NCBI GenBank assembly: GCA_030431515.1 | Contig: JAUIIX010000020.1 | Coordinates: forward strand, 1-46,566 | Source: a bacterium | GTDB lineage: Bacteria; Bacteroidota; Ignavibacteria; Kapaibacteriales; UBA2268 | Direction of reading: 5' to 3' | Length of the DNA: 46,566 bases | Shown: positions 1 to 9,425 of the stretch, piece after piece | Layout of the letters: every line of letters begins with the position of its first letter | How positions within the stretch are numbered: the stretch's first letter is position 1 | Translations under genes and position numbers: made by a program | Notes under the pieces: model-generated | The model's input: only the letters and a program-made list of their open reading frames with translations | The model's database searches: none | What the model was told of the DNA's origin: nothing

Positions 1-464
<464 letters not shown>

Positions 465-605
465 TTTAAAAATTTAATTTCAATTTCATGTTTTTGTTGT
501 CTCAAAGCTAATTGACCTTAAAGTACATTCTCTATTTTTATATGTTAACTTTTCAAAGAACTTTTTTTTAAAAACTTTTTTCCGTTTCCGTTTTGGAATG
601 GGTTA

Positions 606-638
606 CAAAATTACGAAAATTTTGTAATACAAACCAAA
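606..638 (-). promoter_or_regulatory. rRNA promoter P1 (proximal repeat unit)
   Basis: On the minus strand a -7 element TAATTTTG (606-613) follows a -33 candidate TTTG at 630-633 (16-nt gap) or 635-638 (21-nt gap). This matches the Bacteroidota consensus TTTG / TAnnTTTG in sequence; the spacing brackets the 19 nt seen at other promoters in this window. The expected start, near 600, gives a leader of roughly 135 nt before the 16S gene. Confidence 0.65.
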
Positions 639-721
639 TTTTATTTTCAAAAATCTAAAATTATTTTTTCTAAGAACAATTTTGAAAAATTACTTTTTCG
701 CTTTCGTTTTAAAAAGGATTG

Positions 722-754
722 CAAAACTAAGAAACTTTTGTAATACAAACCAAA
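722..754 (-). promoter_or_regulatory. rRNA promoter P2 (middle repeat unit)
   Basis: Minus-strand -7 element TAGTTTTG (722-729) with TTTG at 746-749 or 751-754, the same geometry as P1, 116 bp further upstream. Its conservation across the repeat supports function, but recent duplication alone could also explain it. Confidence 0.6.
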
Positions 755-836
755 TTTTATTTTCAAAAATCTAAAATTATTTTTTCTAAGAACATTTTGA
801 AAAATCACTTTTTCGTTTTCGTTTTAAAAAGGAATG

Positions 837-868
837 CAAAATTAAGGAAATTAATAATACAAACCAAA
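837..868 (-). promoter_or_regulatory. rRNA promoter P3 (distal repeat unit)
   Basis: Minus-strand -7 element TAATTTTG (837-844) with TTTG at 860-863 or 865-868, gaps of 15 or 20 nt. This is the outermost of the three tandem boxes. Confidence 0.55.
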
Positions 869-1048
869 TTTTATTTTTTAGAAACTTCTTTTTATTTTTA
901 AGAACTATTTTCGTTTGTGAACGAGTTAGAATACAATATTACGGCAAAGAAAATTAACTTCCAAATTATTTTTCAAAGTTTTTTTAATTTATCTTTGTCA
1001 AAAATCATTACTCAAAACTTATCTTTTTTATATCCAATATTTAAGCGT

Positions 1049-1093
1049 AAAAAAACAGCGTCTAGGAATTTTAAACTTTTTTGCTGTTTTTTT
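1049..1093 (-). terminator. Possible bidirectional terminator hairpin
   Basis: Inverted arms AAAAAAACAGC (1049-1059) and GCTGTTTTTTT (1083-1093) enclose a 23-nt loop. Because the arms themselves supply A and T tracts, the structure could act on either strand. It lies about 120 nt past the end of the transglutaminase-like gene on the minus strand and would insulate that unit from the rRNA promoters. The long loop lowers confidence. Confidence 0.45.
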
Positions 1094-1211
1094 AAATTTT
1101 CTAATTTTGTCATATTTCATTTTTTCATTTATCTAAATTTTGATTTATTTTACAATTCATATTTCATTATTTTTCTTATTAAATTATATTTCAATTTCTT
1201 TTTACTTACAT

Positions 1212-1796
1212 TTATTTCAATTTTTCTTCTAATTTTCTAATACATTTCTCCCTTTGTTTCCAAATTTCTTCAAAATATAATTTCATATTTTCTTTTTCTA
1301 TCCAATTTTTTAAATAATTTTTATGAAATTCTACCTTAAATTCTCCAACATCATCAGCATTAATTTCAATTTTTTTTATTACATCATCTTTTATTTTTTC
1401 AAAATTTGATTCATTTATAGTCAAATCGAGTACTATATTTTCAATTTTTAAATAACAATGTGCCTCTGGTATATATTCTAATCCTACTTTGCTAAGAGTA
1501 TTTTCTATTTTTGGGGTATTATTTTCACTCATTTTATAAATTCCCAATATCAATTTTATATTTTCTATTCCATTTCTATCTGCTATTTCTTTTAAGAAAG
1601 CATGTTTTGAACTACAAGTCCCCCTCAATTCTTTCATCACTAAACCCAAATCTTCACGATTTGTATTCCTTCCGTAAGGTAAATCTCTAATAAATATTAG
1701 TAAATCTTCCCAATATTCTATATCTTTTTCCCTAACAAGTAATGTTAACTTATCATTTGACTCCAATTTTACTCTGTTTTCTATATTTTTTTTCAT
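1212..1796 (-). CDS. Transglutaminase-like domain protein
   Basis: A 194-residue protein without signal peptide or membrane segments. It shows the order of a transglutaminase/cysteine-protease-like catalytic triad: Cys in RGTCSSKHAFL (about residue 60), His in PEAHCYL (about 113) and Asp in IVLDLT (about 125). The GxCxxK/RH arrangement around the Cys is typical of the papain-like transglutaminase core. The C-terminal ~60 residues are charged and probably helical. It starts 4 nt after the end of the broken alkD gene upstream, so the two are probably co-transcribed. The substrate cannot be inferred. The triad assignment rests on motif order only, with no alignment. Confidence 0.65.
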   Translation of the reverse strand: MKKNIENRVKLESNDKLTLLVREKDIEYWEDLLIFIRDLPYGRNTNREDLGLVMKELRGTCSSKHAFLKEIADRNGIENIKLILGIYKMSENNTPKIENTLSKVGLEYIPEAHCYLKIENIVLDLTINESNFEKIKDDVIKKIEINADDVGEFKVEFHKNYLKNWIEKENMKLYFEEIWKQREKCIRKLEEKLK

Positions 1797-1800
1797 AATC

Positions 1801-2515
1801 TTATGCTCTATAAATGTGTCTGGGGTAGTCAGAACACCTCACATTTTCCTCATTCAATTCTTTTAGAGCATCATTTGCAATCCAATTTCCACTTTTGTTA
1901 TTAAGTTTTAATATTTCATTAGCACAATTAATAGCAGATTCTTTCAAATCTTTGTTTCTTTTTCCAATATTTCTTAATGCCCAATTGATTGCTTTCTTAA
2001 CATAAAGTCTTTCATCAGTCGCATTCTTGTATATAATAGTCAAAAACTGCTTAAAAAGCCCATTTTCTGCATATTTATCAGCCATACAGAGTGCAGCCAT
2101 AATCGAAAAAGCCGCTCTTTTCTCAAATTCAGCACTTCTATCCGATAATTTGACCGCCATAAAGCTCGCGTACGGCGTTTTTGCGAACAAAGCCATACAG
2201 AAAGGTGTCGCAGATTTCCCAGTTCTCAAAGGTCCTTATCCACTTTTCCATCAACTCTTCAGTAAGATTTTTAGGATTATATAACATACTACAAAGTATT
2301 TTTGCTTCATATATATTCGATTCAAATAACTGAATTGCTAATTCATCACTCTTTTTTAATTGTTTTGCAAAAGCTTTTAGGTCTTTGTGATATATGCCAA
2401 GAGCATTATTAGATACTATACCAAACTTCTTTTCTTTGAATTTGACATTCTCTTCATTAGCTAATAGATTCAGTTCATCGATTATTTCGTGATAGGTCAT
2501 ATTTAGTAATTCCAT
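1801..2515 (-). pseudogene. DNA alkylation repair protein (AlkD-like), frameshifted
   Basis: Two overlapping minus-strand frames together make one AlkD/HEAT-repeat DNA alkylation repair protein. The first (from ATG at 2515) reads through ...NWEICDTF at codon 105, then changes to unrelated sequence and stops at 2138. The other frame continues with CMALFAKTPYA...KRAAF..MAALCMADK and KKAINWALRNIGKRN...NWIANDALKEL down to 1801. One extra base (a C on the minus strand, at about 2200) explains the break. The joined product would be about 237 residues, normal for the family. AlkD proteins excise bulky alkylated bases using helical repeats. A sequencing or assembly error is as likely as a true lesion; no classic slippery site for programmed frameshifting is evident. 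Confidence 0.8.
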
Positions 2516-2602
2516 TATTAATATACATCATTAATACATTCATATATATATGAGTGAAATGACGTATTTATTAATTACTTAATATAAGAGGAATGATTTA
2601 TT

Positions 2603-2893
2603 TTATCTCTTCAAATCTTGCTTGAAGAATTTTCGAGTGTAGTTTAATTCAAATGGTATGTATAATATATAGGCAACAAAGAGAGCAATGTAAAAAAACT
2701 CTTTATCTAAAGTAGTACTTTGTTGTATAAAATAGATTACTAATGCAAATATCAGAAGGTTTTTAGTAGTGATTAACATAAAATATCTGAATATAGAAGT
2801 TTTAGTATGCTTATTTGGAAGTGTTTTAATTATCACTACTGAGATAATAAATTTAATAGTTATAATGACAAATGCTAAAGAAATTTCAATCAT
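2603..2893 (-). CDS. Small membrane protein of unknown function
   Basis: A 96-residue hydrophobic protein with about three predicted membrane segments (residues ~5-23, ~37-58, ~66-84) and a basic C-terminus (RKFFKQDLKR). I do not recognise the family. It begins 9 nt after the end of the upstream FtsX-like permease and is therefore probably the last gene of the efflux operon. No soluble domain or catalytic motif is visible. Confidence 0.6.
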   Translation of the reverse strand: MIEISLAFVIITIKFIISVVIIKTLPNKHTKTSIFRYFMLITTKNLLIFALVIYFIQQSTTLDKEFFYIALFVAYILYIPFELNYTRKFFKQDLKR

Positions 2894-2902
2894 CTTATTT
2901 TC

Positions 2903-4132
2903 CTATTCATATCTTAATGCTTCGATTGGATCAAGTTTAGATGCCTTATATGCTGGGTAAAACCCAGATACTAATCCTAATACTGTTGCTATTATAATTG
3001 AAATTGATATCCAATCTATTGGTATTATCAAAGTCATACCAGTAAATATAGTAGCAATCCAAACAACTAAAAGACCAATTAATATTCCAATCACCCCACC
3101 AACTTGACAAATTGTTATAGTTTCTATTATAAATTGAAGCAAAATCCATTTTCTTTTAGCACCAACAGCCATTCTAAGTCCAATTTCCTTCGTACGTTCT
3201 TTTACAGTAATTAACATAATATTAGTGATACCAATACCAGCAGCAACTAATGTAAATATACCAATCAACATACCAAATACAGTTAGAAAACTTGTTAATC
3301 CACTAAATTGTTCACTTATAGTATCATTAGTTTCGAGTTCAAAATCATTATCTTCCCAAGGTTTCAGATTTCTAATGATCCTCATAGCACCAATTGTTTG
3401 GTCAATTGTTTTATCCAAATTCACTTTATCAGATGCTTTTATAGTTACATTTAATGATAATCTCCAATCAGCATAATACTTCAGATACAAGTTAATAGGT
3501 ATAATAACTTGGTTATCTTGGCTATTACCCAAAACGGCACCTTTCTCTTTTAATATCCCAATTATTTCAAATTGTTGATTCTTAATAGTTATCGTTTCAC
3601 CAATTACATTTAAGTTAGGGAAAATTTTCTTAATTACATCAGTTCCAACTACAGCCACATTCCTTTTATATTCAATATCAGCAGAAGAAATAGCCCTACC
3701 ATCTTGCAAATCATAATTATAATTAACAAAATAAATATCATCAGCCCCAACTAAAGATACATTTGGATCAGAACTAATATACCTTGACTTAATAATTTCT
3801 CCACCACCTTCAGCAGAAGTACTAATAAAGGGAGTAAGATTTACTCTTTGTTTTAATTCTTCAACTTGCTTAAAATTAATTCGTGGTCTTCGCCAATACT
3901 TTCTTCTTGACATTCTTCCCATCTGAATAGAAGGCATTCTTTTTATCTGAAAAGTATTATCTCCAAGAGCAGACATTTCATTTTGGACAGTATTATCAAT
4001 AGCGGTTACAAAAGTTCCAGCACCAAAAATAGCAAAAACACCTATAGAAATACTCAATAAAATAAGAAAAGAACGTAATTTATGTTCTCTAATCGAACCA
4101 AATGCCATTAAAACTGATTCAAATATATTCAT
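2903..4132 (-). CDS. ABC transporter permease, MacB/FtsX type (second permease)
   Basis: A 409-residue permease with the MacB topology: an N-terminal membrane helix (about residues 20-42), a large periplasmic MacB-core domain (~50-260), then three C-terminal helices with the FtsX coupling segment (TKEIGLRMAVGAKRKWILLQ). The periplasmic part contains the usual VVGTDVIKKIFPN...IGETITIKNQQFEIIGIL pattern. It has no ATPase domain; the separate ATPase at 5406-6113 would energise it. Its start overlaps the stop of the upstream paralogous permease by 1 nt, indicating translational coupling. The two permeases probably form a heterodimer. The exported substrate is unknown. Confidence 0.92.
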   Translation of the reverse strand: MNIFESVLMAFGSIREHKLRSFLILLSISIGVFAIFGAGTFVTAIDNTVQNEMSALGDNTFQIKRMPSIQMGRMSRRKYWRRPRINFKQVEELKQRVNLTPFISTSAEGGGEIIKSRYISSDPNVSLVGADDIYFVNYNYDLQDGRAISSADIEYKRNVAVVGTDVIKKIFPNLNVIGETITIKNQQFEIIGILKEKGAVLGNSQDNQVIIPINLYLKYYADWRLSLNVTIKASDKVNLDKTIDQTIGAMRIIRNLKPWEDNDFELETNDTISEQFSGLTSFLTVFGMLIGIFTLVAAGIGITNIMLITVKERTKEIGLRMAVGAKRKWILLQFIIETITICQVGGVIGILIGLLVVWIATIFTGMTLIIPIDWISISIIIATVLGLVSGFYPAYKASKLDPIEALRYE

Positions 4133-5400
4133 TAATCAGCCCTCAAAGCATTTACTGGGTCAAGATTTGATGCACGAATTGCAGGAATTAAACCAGCAAA
4201 TATACCTAAAACAATAGAAACTGAAGATGCTATTATAACTAATTGTAAAGATAAATAAGGAGGGAAATACTCCACAACTTCGCTTATATCTGGGAAAAAT
4301 TTAATTACTGCAATTCTTGCCACATAAATTAATCCACTACAAACAACAATAGAAATCAAAGCACCACCAAAAGTTAACGCCGAAGACTCAAATAAAAACT
4401 GTGACCAGATACTTCGTTTCTTTGCTCCCATCGATTTTCTAATTCCAATTTCTTTTGTACGTTCGGTTACAGATACAAACATTATATTCATAATACCAAT
4501 AATACCAACTACAAAAGATAACATTGTAAGCCCTATTCCTGCTAACCAAATAATACTTCTAATTTTTGCAATAGATTCTTCAAAAACTTTAGTTTCATTT
4601 ATAGAAAAATCATTTTCTGCTTCAGGTTTTACATTTCTAATTGTTCGCATCAACCCAATAGTCTCAGTCCTAACTTCATCTAATTTCTCTTTAGAACCAG
4701 CTTTCACACCAATATTAACACTTCTTGATTTATTTCCATATACCTTTATAAAATTATTTATTGGTATAAATACTTGATTATCAATAAAGTCAAACATAAA
4801 AGTACCACGTTTTCTAACAACACCGATAATTTCATACTTCCTATTATTCATTTTAACAATTTCACCGACAGCTTTACCATTAGGAAAAAGTGCTTTATAT
4901 ACATTATAACCAATAACTAAAACTTGTTCAGCTTGATTATCTTCAAATTCAGTATAATATCGTCCTTCAATCAAATCACCTGCAGGAGTATGTTGATTCT
5001 CAGATGGAGCACCAACTACACTTATTCCTTCAATTGTTTCCTTCTCAAATTGAACTGTCCCGCCCCATTGATTAAAATTAGGAATAACTCTTTCAGCAGA
5101 AGTATGATTTTCTTTCAATTTTAACGCTTGTTCTAAAGTTAAATTCTTTCTATTTCTTAATAATTTCCAAGATTTACCACCTGTCCAATCCCATTTATCA
5201 ACGTAAATCATATCTGCACCGATGATTTCAAAAGTCTTTTGAAAAGAATTATCTAAACCATCTAGCAACCAGCCCATTAAAATCACTATAGAGATACCTA
5301 CCATTACACCTAAAGATGCCAAGAACGATCGCAAAGGACTTGCAATAATTGATTCAAATGACATTTTTAAATTTTCAAATATCTCAAAAAGTATTTTCAT
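4132..5400 (-). CDS. ABC transporter permease, MacB/FtsX type (first permease)
   Basis: A 422-residue paralogue of the next gene with the same layout: N-terminal helix (~20-42), periplasmic MacB-core domain, and three C-terminal helices flanking the coupling motif TKEIGIRKSMGAKKRSIWSQ. The periplasmic domain holds the characteristic VLVIGYNVYKALFPNGKAVGE segment. It follows the ATPase gene after 5 nt. MacB proteins usually fuse ATPase and permease in one chain and act as homodimers. Here the functions are split and two different permeases are encoded, so a heterodimeric inner-membrane pump is the simplest reading. Substrate class (macrolide-like, lipid or peptide) is not determinable. Confidence 0.92.
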   Translation of the reverse strand: MKILFEIFENLKMSFESIIASPLRSFLASLGVMVGISIVILMGWLLDGLDNSFQKTFEIIGADMIYVDKWDWTGGKSWKLLRNRKNLTLEQALKLKENHTSAERVIPNFNQWGGTVQFEKETIEGISVVGAPSENQHTPAGDLIEGRYYTEFEDNQAEQVLVIGYNVYKALFPNGKAVGEIVKMNNRKYEIIGVVRKRGTFMFDFIDNQVFIPINNFIKVYGNKSRSVNIGVKAGSKEKLDEVRTETIGLMRTIRNVKPEAENDFSINETKVFEESIAKIRSIIWLAGIGLTMLSFVVGIIGIMNIMFVSVTERTKEIGIRKSMGAKKRSIWSQFLFESSALTFGGALISIVVCSGLIYVARIAVIKFFPDISEVVEYFPPYLSLQLVIIASSVSIVLGIFAGLIPAIRASNLDPVNALRAD

Positions 5401-5405
5401 TAAAT

Positions 5406-6113
5406 TTATTTTACTTTAAAGTGTGGGTTTTCAGTATCAGACTCTATCAATCCATCTCTCATTCTAATTATTCGTTTAGCATGCATTGCTACTTCTTCTT
5501 CGTGGGTTACAAGAATAATAGTATTTCCATTTTGCCATAATTTATTAAACAAAATCATAATTTCATCACCAGTCTTCGTATCCAAATTCCCAGTTGGTTC
5601 ATCGGCTAATATTATTGCAGGATTAGTTACTAAAGCACGAGCAATTGCCACTCTTTGTCTTTGACCACCAGATAATTCATTTGGTTTATGATCCATTCTA
5701 TCGCCAAGTCCTACATTTATTAGAGTTTGCTCAGCCAACTCTTCTCTTTTCGATGGCGACATACCAGAATAAACTAAAGGTAATTCTACATTTTTAACAG
5801 CATTTGCCCTTGGTAATAAATTAAATGTCTGAAACACAAAGCCGATTTCTCTATTCCTGATTTCAGCCAAATCATTATCAGTCATTTCTTTTACATTTTC
5901 ATCTTTAAACAAATATTTCCCATCTGTTGGAGTATCCAAACATCCAAGTATATTCATCAAAGTTGATTTCCCAGAACCAGATGGTCCCATCAAAGCAACA
6001 TATTCATTTTCACCTATTTTCAAACTCACATCTCTCAAGGCAAAAACTTGTTGAGTCCCCATTTCATATATTTTAGAAATGTTCTCTATATCAATTACGG
6101 TTTTACTTTCCAT
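5406..6113 (-). CDS. ABC transporter ATP-binding protein (MacB/LolD cluster)
   Basis: A 235-residue stand-alone ABC ATPase. All motifs are visible: Walker [10 protein letters not shown] (about residues 43-51), Q-loop [21 protein letters not shown], signature [15 protein letters not shown], Walker [13 protein letters not shown] and switch His in LVTHEEEVA. The Q-loop neighbourhood with [14 protein letters not shown] is typical of the MacB/LolD/FtsE group, which drives mechanotransmission permeases rather than classical import. It abuts the adaptor gene directly (stop at 6114, start at 6113) and precedes the two permeases. Confidence 0.96.
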   Translation of the reverse strand: MESKTVIDIENISKIYEMGTQQVFALRDVSLKIGENEYVALMGPSGSGKSTLMNILGCLDTPTDGKYLFKDENVKEMTDNDLAEIRNREIGFVFQTFNLLPRANAVKNVELPLVYSGMSPSKREELAEQTLINVGLGDRMDHKPNELSGGQRQRVAIARALVTNPAIILADEPTGNLDTKTGDEIMILFNKLWQNGNTIILVTHEEEVAMHAKRIIRMRDGLIESDTENPHFKVK

Positions 6114-7406
6114 TTATCTATTACCTCTTTTGCCTTTTCCATTCCCTCTACCTTTACCTTCTTCACCTTCAATTCTTATTCTTGATGAATCACTCAATTC
6201 TTTTGAAACTGCAGTATAATTCCCAGAAATAATTTCTTGTCCTTCTTCCAATCCACTCAATACTTCAATAAAACCATTATCACTAATTCCAACTTCAACA
6301 GAATTTAATTTAGCAAAATTTCCATCTTTAATAAATACAACTGGTTTAGCTTTATTAGAAGCTCTACCTTTTTCTTCTACTTTTCTAATACCACGTTTTG
6401 ATTCATCTGGACTTTCTATATTTGTTCTAACAGTAACTGCTTGAAGAGGAACTGCTAATACATCTTTCCTAATCTCAGTTTCTATCTTAACTTCACAACT
6501 CATTCCTGGTCTAATCTTACTATCATAATCTAATAATCTCAATTTTACTTGAAAATTTGTTACCTGATCCTGACTACCAGTATTCGATAAAATCGCAGAA
6601 TGTCCTATTTCTAAAACATAAGCATTAAATATTTTATTCGGGAAAGCATCAATTTCTACTCTTGCACTATCACCTTTCTCGAGTAAAACAATATCATTTT
6701 CATCAACTTCTACAATAGCATTAATAACATTTAAGTCCGCTACTTTCATAATTTCAGTTCCTTGAAACTGAGCAGTACCAAGTATTTTCTCACCCATCTC
6801 AACAAGTAAACTCGTTACTACTCCATCAATAGGAGAGTAAATTGTAGTTCTGTCAGCACTTCTTTTTATCTGACTTAACGAAGCTTGAGATTGTGCAAAC
6901 CTTGCTAATGCTGATTGATATTGCGATTGTGCTTTGTCATAATTTGCCTTAGCATTCTCTAAATCTTGTCTTGAAGAAAACTCTTTTTCAAACAATTCTT
7001 TAGTTCTTTTAAAAATTGCTTTTGTTTGTTCAACATTCGCTTCTTGAAACTCAATATCCATCTTCGCACCATCTAAAGCCGCTTCTTGTTGTTTCAACTG
7101 AGTTTCAATAATATCAGGTTTTACACGAGCAAGTATTTGACCAACGCTCACAGTATCACCTTCTTTCACACCAAGGTAAATTAACTCTCCAGAAGTTTCC
7201 GAAGATATCTTCACTTCAGTTTCTGGTTTAATACTACCCACTGCAGAAACTTTTTGAATAATTGTTTTTCTCGAAACTTTCGATGTAGTTACTAATATAG
7301 AGTCATCTTGCTTCATAAATACTTTCAAATAAGCAAATGAAACTCCCAATATTATCACTAAAGCTAAAATAATCCACATCAATTTCGATTTTTTCTTCTT
7401 AGCCAT
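6114..7406 (-). CDS. Efflux periplasmic adaptor (MacA/HlyD family)
   Basis: A 430-residue membrane-fusion protein. One N-terminal helix (about residues 10-28) anchors it in the inner membrane. It is followed by a split lipoyl domain (SGELIYLGVKEGDTVSVGQILARV, about 70-93; matching half STIYSPIDGVVTSLLVEMGEKI-like around 185-207), an alpha-hairpin coiled coil (~95-180) and beta-barrel/membrane-proximal domains. The last ~18 residues are a Gly/Arg/Lys-rich tail (EEGKGRGNGKGKRGNR) of unclear role. In this operon it should bridge the MacB-like permeases and the TolC-like channel encoded at 8055-9425. Confidence 0.94.
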   Translation of the reverse strand: MAKKKKSKLMWIILALVIILGVSFAYLKVFMKQDDSILVTTSKVSRKTIIQKVSAVGSIKPETEVKISSETSGELIYLGVKEGDTVSVGQILARVKPDIIETQLKQQEAALDGAKMDIEFQEANVEQTKAIFKRTKELFEKEFSSRQDLENAKANYDKAQSQYQSALARFAQSQASLSQIKRSADRTTIYSPIDGVVTSLLVEMGEKILGTAQFQGTEIMKVADLNVINAIVEVDENDIVLLEKGDSARVEIDAFPNKIFNAYVLEIGHSAILSNTGSQDQVTNFQVKLRLLDYDSKIRPGMSCEVKIETEIRKDVLAVPLQAVTVRTNIESPDESKRGIRKVEEKGRASNKAKPVVFIKDGNFAKLNSVEVGISDNGFIEVLSGLEEGQEIISGNYTAVSKELSDSSRIRIEGEEGKGRGNGKGKRGNR

Positions 7407-7425
7407 TTTTTAAATCCATTATTTT

Positions 7426-8046
7426 TTAATTTTTAATTGCGTCTTTACTAAAAACTGCAGTTTTAGCAGCATAATCATGTAATGCTTGTCTTTCTCTTCT
7501 TAATACCATCAAGAAACCAAACAATATAACATATCCAATAATATTTGTAGCCGAATTTAATACACTTATACTTGTTATTACAAATATCAAATATAGTACA
7601 GTATCTGCATGTTTTATAAAATATCTTTTTAATAACTGAACCAAATCTGCTTTTTGTCTATCTTCACTACCAATTTCTAATCCCATTATCATTTTACCAA
7701 CTGATTTTGCCATAAATATTTCAGTAGCAAAGTAGAAAAATCTAACTAACATGATGATAGGTACTACTTCCAAACTAACTTGTGCAAATTGATCTTGCAA
7801 TTTTGGATCTAAAATATCAACATCTCCACCCGAAAATCTTGTCATCATTTCATTAAAGCTATCATTATTAAAAAAAGCTATCATTCCAGCAATAGTTATA
7901 AAAATCATATCTATCACATGAGATCCTACTCTTTTCCAAAAACCAACTCGATAACCTAATTCAAAATCATCTCCATAATATTGTTTCATCATTTCAATAT
8001 ATTCTGGACTTCCTTCTTCAGGCATATTGTTATTATTAAAATCCAT
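7426..8046 (-). CDS. RDD family membrane protein
   Basis: A 206-residue membrane protein with the RDD-family pattern: GFWKRVGSHVIDMIFITIAG near residue 35 (the Arg and Asp that name the family, with His before Ile-Asp) and KSVGKMIMGLEI near 115. About three to four hydrophobic segments are visible. An unusual acidic, Asn-rich N-terminus (DFNNNNMPEEGSPEY) precedes the domain. RDD proteins are poorly characterised; some are linked to ion or solute homeostasis. Its position between the outer-membrane channel gene (8 nt upstream) and the adaptor gene (19 nt downstream) makes it part of the efflux operon. Confidence 0.85.
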   Translation of the reverse strand: MDFNNNNMPEEGSPEYIEMMKQYYGDDFELGYRVGFWKRVGSHVIDMIFITIAGMIAFFNNDSFNEMMTRFSGGDVDILDPKLQDQFAQVSLEVVPIIMLVRFFYFATEIFMAKSVGKMIMGLEIGSEDRQKADLVQLLKRYFIKHADTVLYLIFVITSISVLNSATNIIGYVILFGFLMVLRRERQALHDYAAKTAVFSKDAIKN

Positions 8047-8054
8047 AAATTCCT

Positions 8055-9425
8055 TTATTCTAAATTTCCAATACCATATAATAACTCTTTCTGAGCCAAG
8101 ACATAATTATAAACACTATTTATTCTGTTAATTTGAGTACTAATATATTGAGTATTAGCAGCAGTAAGTTCTACTATATTAGCTACTCCTAATTCAAATC
8201 TTTCTTTAGTGCTTTGATAATTTAATTCTGAACTCTTTAGTGTTCTATTAGTTATTTCTAATTGTTTTTCAGCTGCTTGTAAATTCAAAAAAGAAGTTTT
8301 TAATTGAGTCTTCAAACTCTGTTCAAATTTTAATAATTGATTCCGAGTTTGCTCAAACTGAAGAGTACTTTGCTGAACTTGATTATTAATAGAAAAATTC
8401 TGAAAAATCGGCATATTCAAAGATAAACCAAAATTTATCCTACCATTTCTATTAAAATTACTAATTTCTTGATTAGCCCAATTCCATCCAGCATTCGCAG
8501 ATACAGTTGGATAATAACTACCTTTTGCTCTATTTATTCCTTCTTCAGACATTTCTAATTGCAAATTAACAGATTCATAATCTGCTCTATTTTTCTTTGC
8601 TTCCTCTATTATATTATCCAAAGAACCTAATTCCTGCATAAATGCTTTTAATTCCACATCTTCAATATTGCTTGGTAAAGAAGATTCTAAAAACTCTCCC
8701 TCACTATTTGGGTCAAGTCCCATAACATTAAATAGATTTGCTTTTGCAATAGCCAAATCATTTTCTGACTGAATTAAAGCAATTTCTCTATTACCTAATT
8801 CAGCTTCTTGAGCATAAACATCTCCCTTTTGAGTTGCTCCTGCCTCAAATTGGGCATTAATTCTTTCAAGTAGTTTTTTACCTTCTTGCAAGTTTTGTTT
8901 TCTGATTTTTACAACTTGATATTTATTAACTACATCAATATAATTCCTATAAACATCTAATATTACGTTACTTATTGTTTGTTCAGTATCTAAAAAAGAA
9001 GCATCTAATCTTTTACTTGCTTGGTTATAATTTGCTTCTCTCGAAAATCCATCAAAAATAGTATAATTAGCATTAAAACCTAAATTATAAGTAGAAGCAT
9101 CTACAAATTCCCACGATAATTGGGTCTTTGGAAATCCAGTAACTGGATCTATAGCAATTTGATTTGTTATCGGATCTATTACAGGAGTTGATCTTTGTGT
9201 TTGGAAACTTGATTGACTAAATCCACTATTTAATCTAATTGAAGGTAAATAATTTCCAAATGCATTAGTTAGGTTTGCACTTGCTGCATTAATATTTGAT
9301 TTAGTTAAAATTATATCAAAATTTTGTTTCTTTGCAATATTTATACAATCTTCAAGACTTAAAGCTTTATTATCAGCGACTTGAGAAAAGGAAAGATTGG
9401 CAAATAGAATCAGTAAAAAGAGCAT
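8055..9425 (-). CDS. TolC-like outer membrane efflux protein
   Basis: A 456-residue TolC-family protein. A short signal peptide (residues ~1-14, ending ...ANLSFSQ) leads into LSLEDCINIAKKQNFDIILTKSNI, the usual opening of the first helical repeat. Two repeats rich in long amphipathic, Gln/Asn-rich helices follow. The second starts near MSEEGINRAKGSYYPTVSANAGW, and the end carries LGVANIVELTAANTQYISTQ, the conserved second-repeat motif. It would form the trimeric channel for the adaptor/ABC pump downstream. An AGGA ribosome-binding site about 7 nt before the ATG supports this start. Confidence 0.93.
   Translation of the reverse strand: MLFLLILFANLSFSQVADNKALSLEDCINIAKKQNFDIILTKSNINAASANLTNAFGNYLPSIRLNSGFSQSSFQTQRSTPVIDPITNQIAIDPVTGFPKTQLSWEFVDASTYNLGFNANYTIFDGFSREANYNQASKRLDASFLDTEQTISNVILDVYRNYIDVVNKYQVVKIRKQNLQEGKKLLERINAQFEAGATQKGDVYAQEAELGNREIALIQSENDLAIAKANLFNVMGLDPNSEGEFLESSLPSNIEDVELKAFMQELGSLDNIIEEAKKNRADYESVNLQLEMSEEGINRAKGSYYPTVSANAGWNWANQEISNFNRNGRINFGLSLNMPIFQNFSINNQVQQSTLQFEQTRNQLLKFEQSLKTQLKTSFLNLQAAEKQLEITNRTLKSSELNYQSTKERFELGVANIVELTAANTQYISTQINRINSVYNYVLAQKELLYGIGNLE

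Larger units (their letters stand above)
571..870 (-). repeat. Three ~115-bp direct repeats in the rRNA promoter region
   Basis: The segment containing taatacaaaccaaatttta recurs at about 625, 741 and 855, giving periods of 116 and 114 bp. Each unit also shares a ctttttcg..ttcgtttta stretch and a following ggattgcaaaa-like box. The first two inter-repeat segments (caaaaatctaaaattatttt and the ctaagaaca that follows) match almost base for base. Each unit carries one promoter-like box on the minus strand, facing the 16S gene. Unit boundaries are approximate. Confidence 0.85.
465..1211. other. Noncoding region upstream of the rRNA operon
   Basis: This 747-bp stretch has no credible gene. It holds the rRNA leader (about 465-600), three direct repeats with promoter-like boxes (571-870) and a hairpin with A/T-rich arms at 1049-1093. 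The remaining sequence is low-complexity A/T with runs of T. The open frame at 917-1240 is compositionally driven (Phe/Ile/Leu-rich, no recognisable domain) and is not called. Confidence 0.8.

Noticed and set aside
917-1240. Open frame of 107 codons on the plus strand
   Set aside because: Phe/Ile/Leu-rich translation of AT-rich noncoding DNA, non-ATG start, no domain, and it overlaps the hairpin and the end of the transglutaminase-like gene.
2520-2560. cattcatata/tatatgagtg palindrome between the small membrane gene and alkD
   Set aside because: Near-perfect but loopless and without a T run; AT-rich palindromes are expected by chance here.
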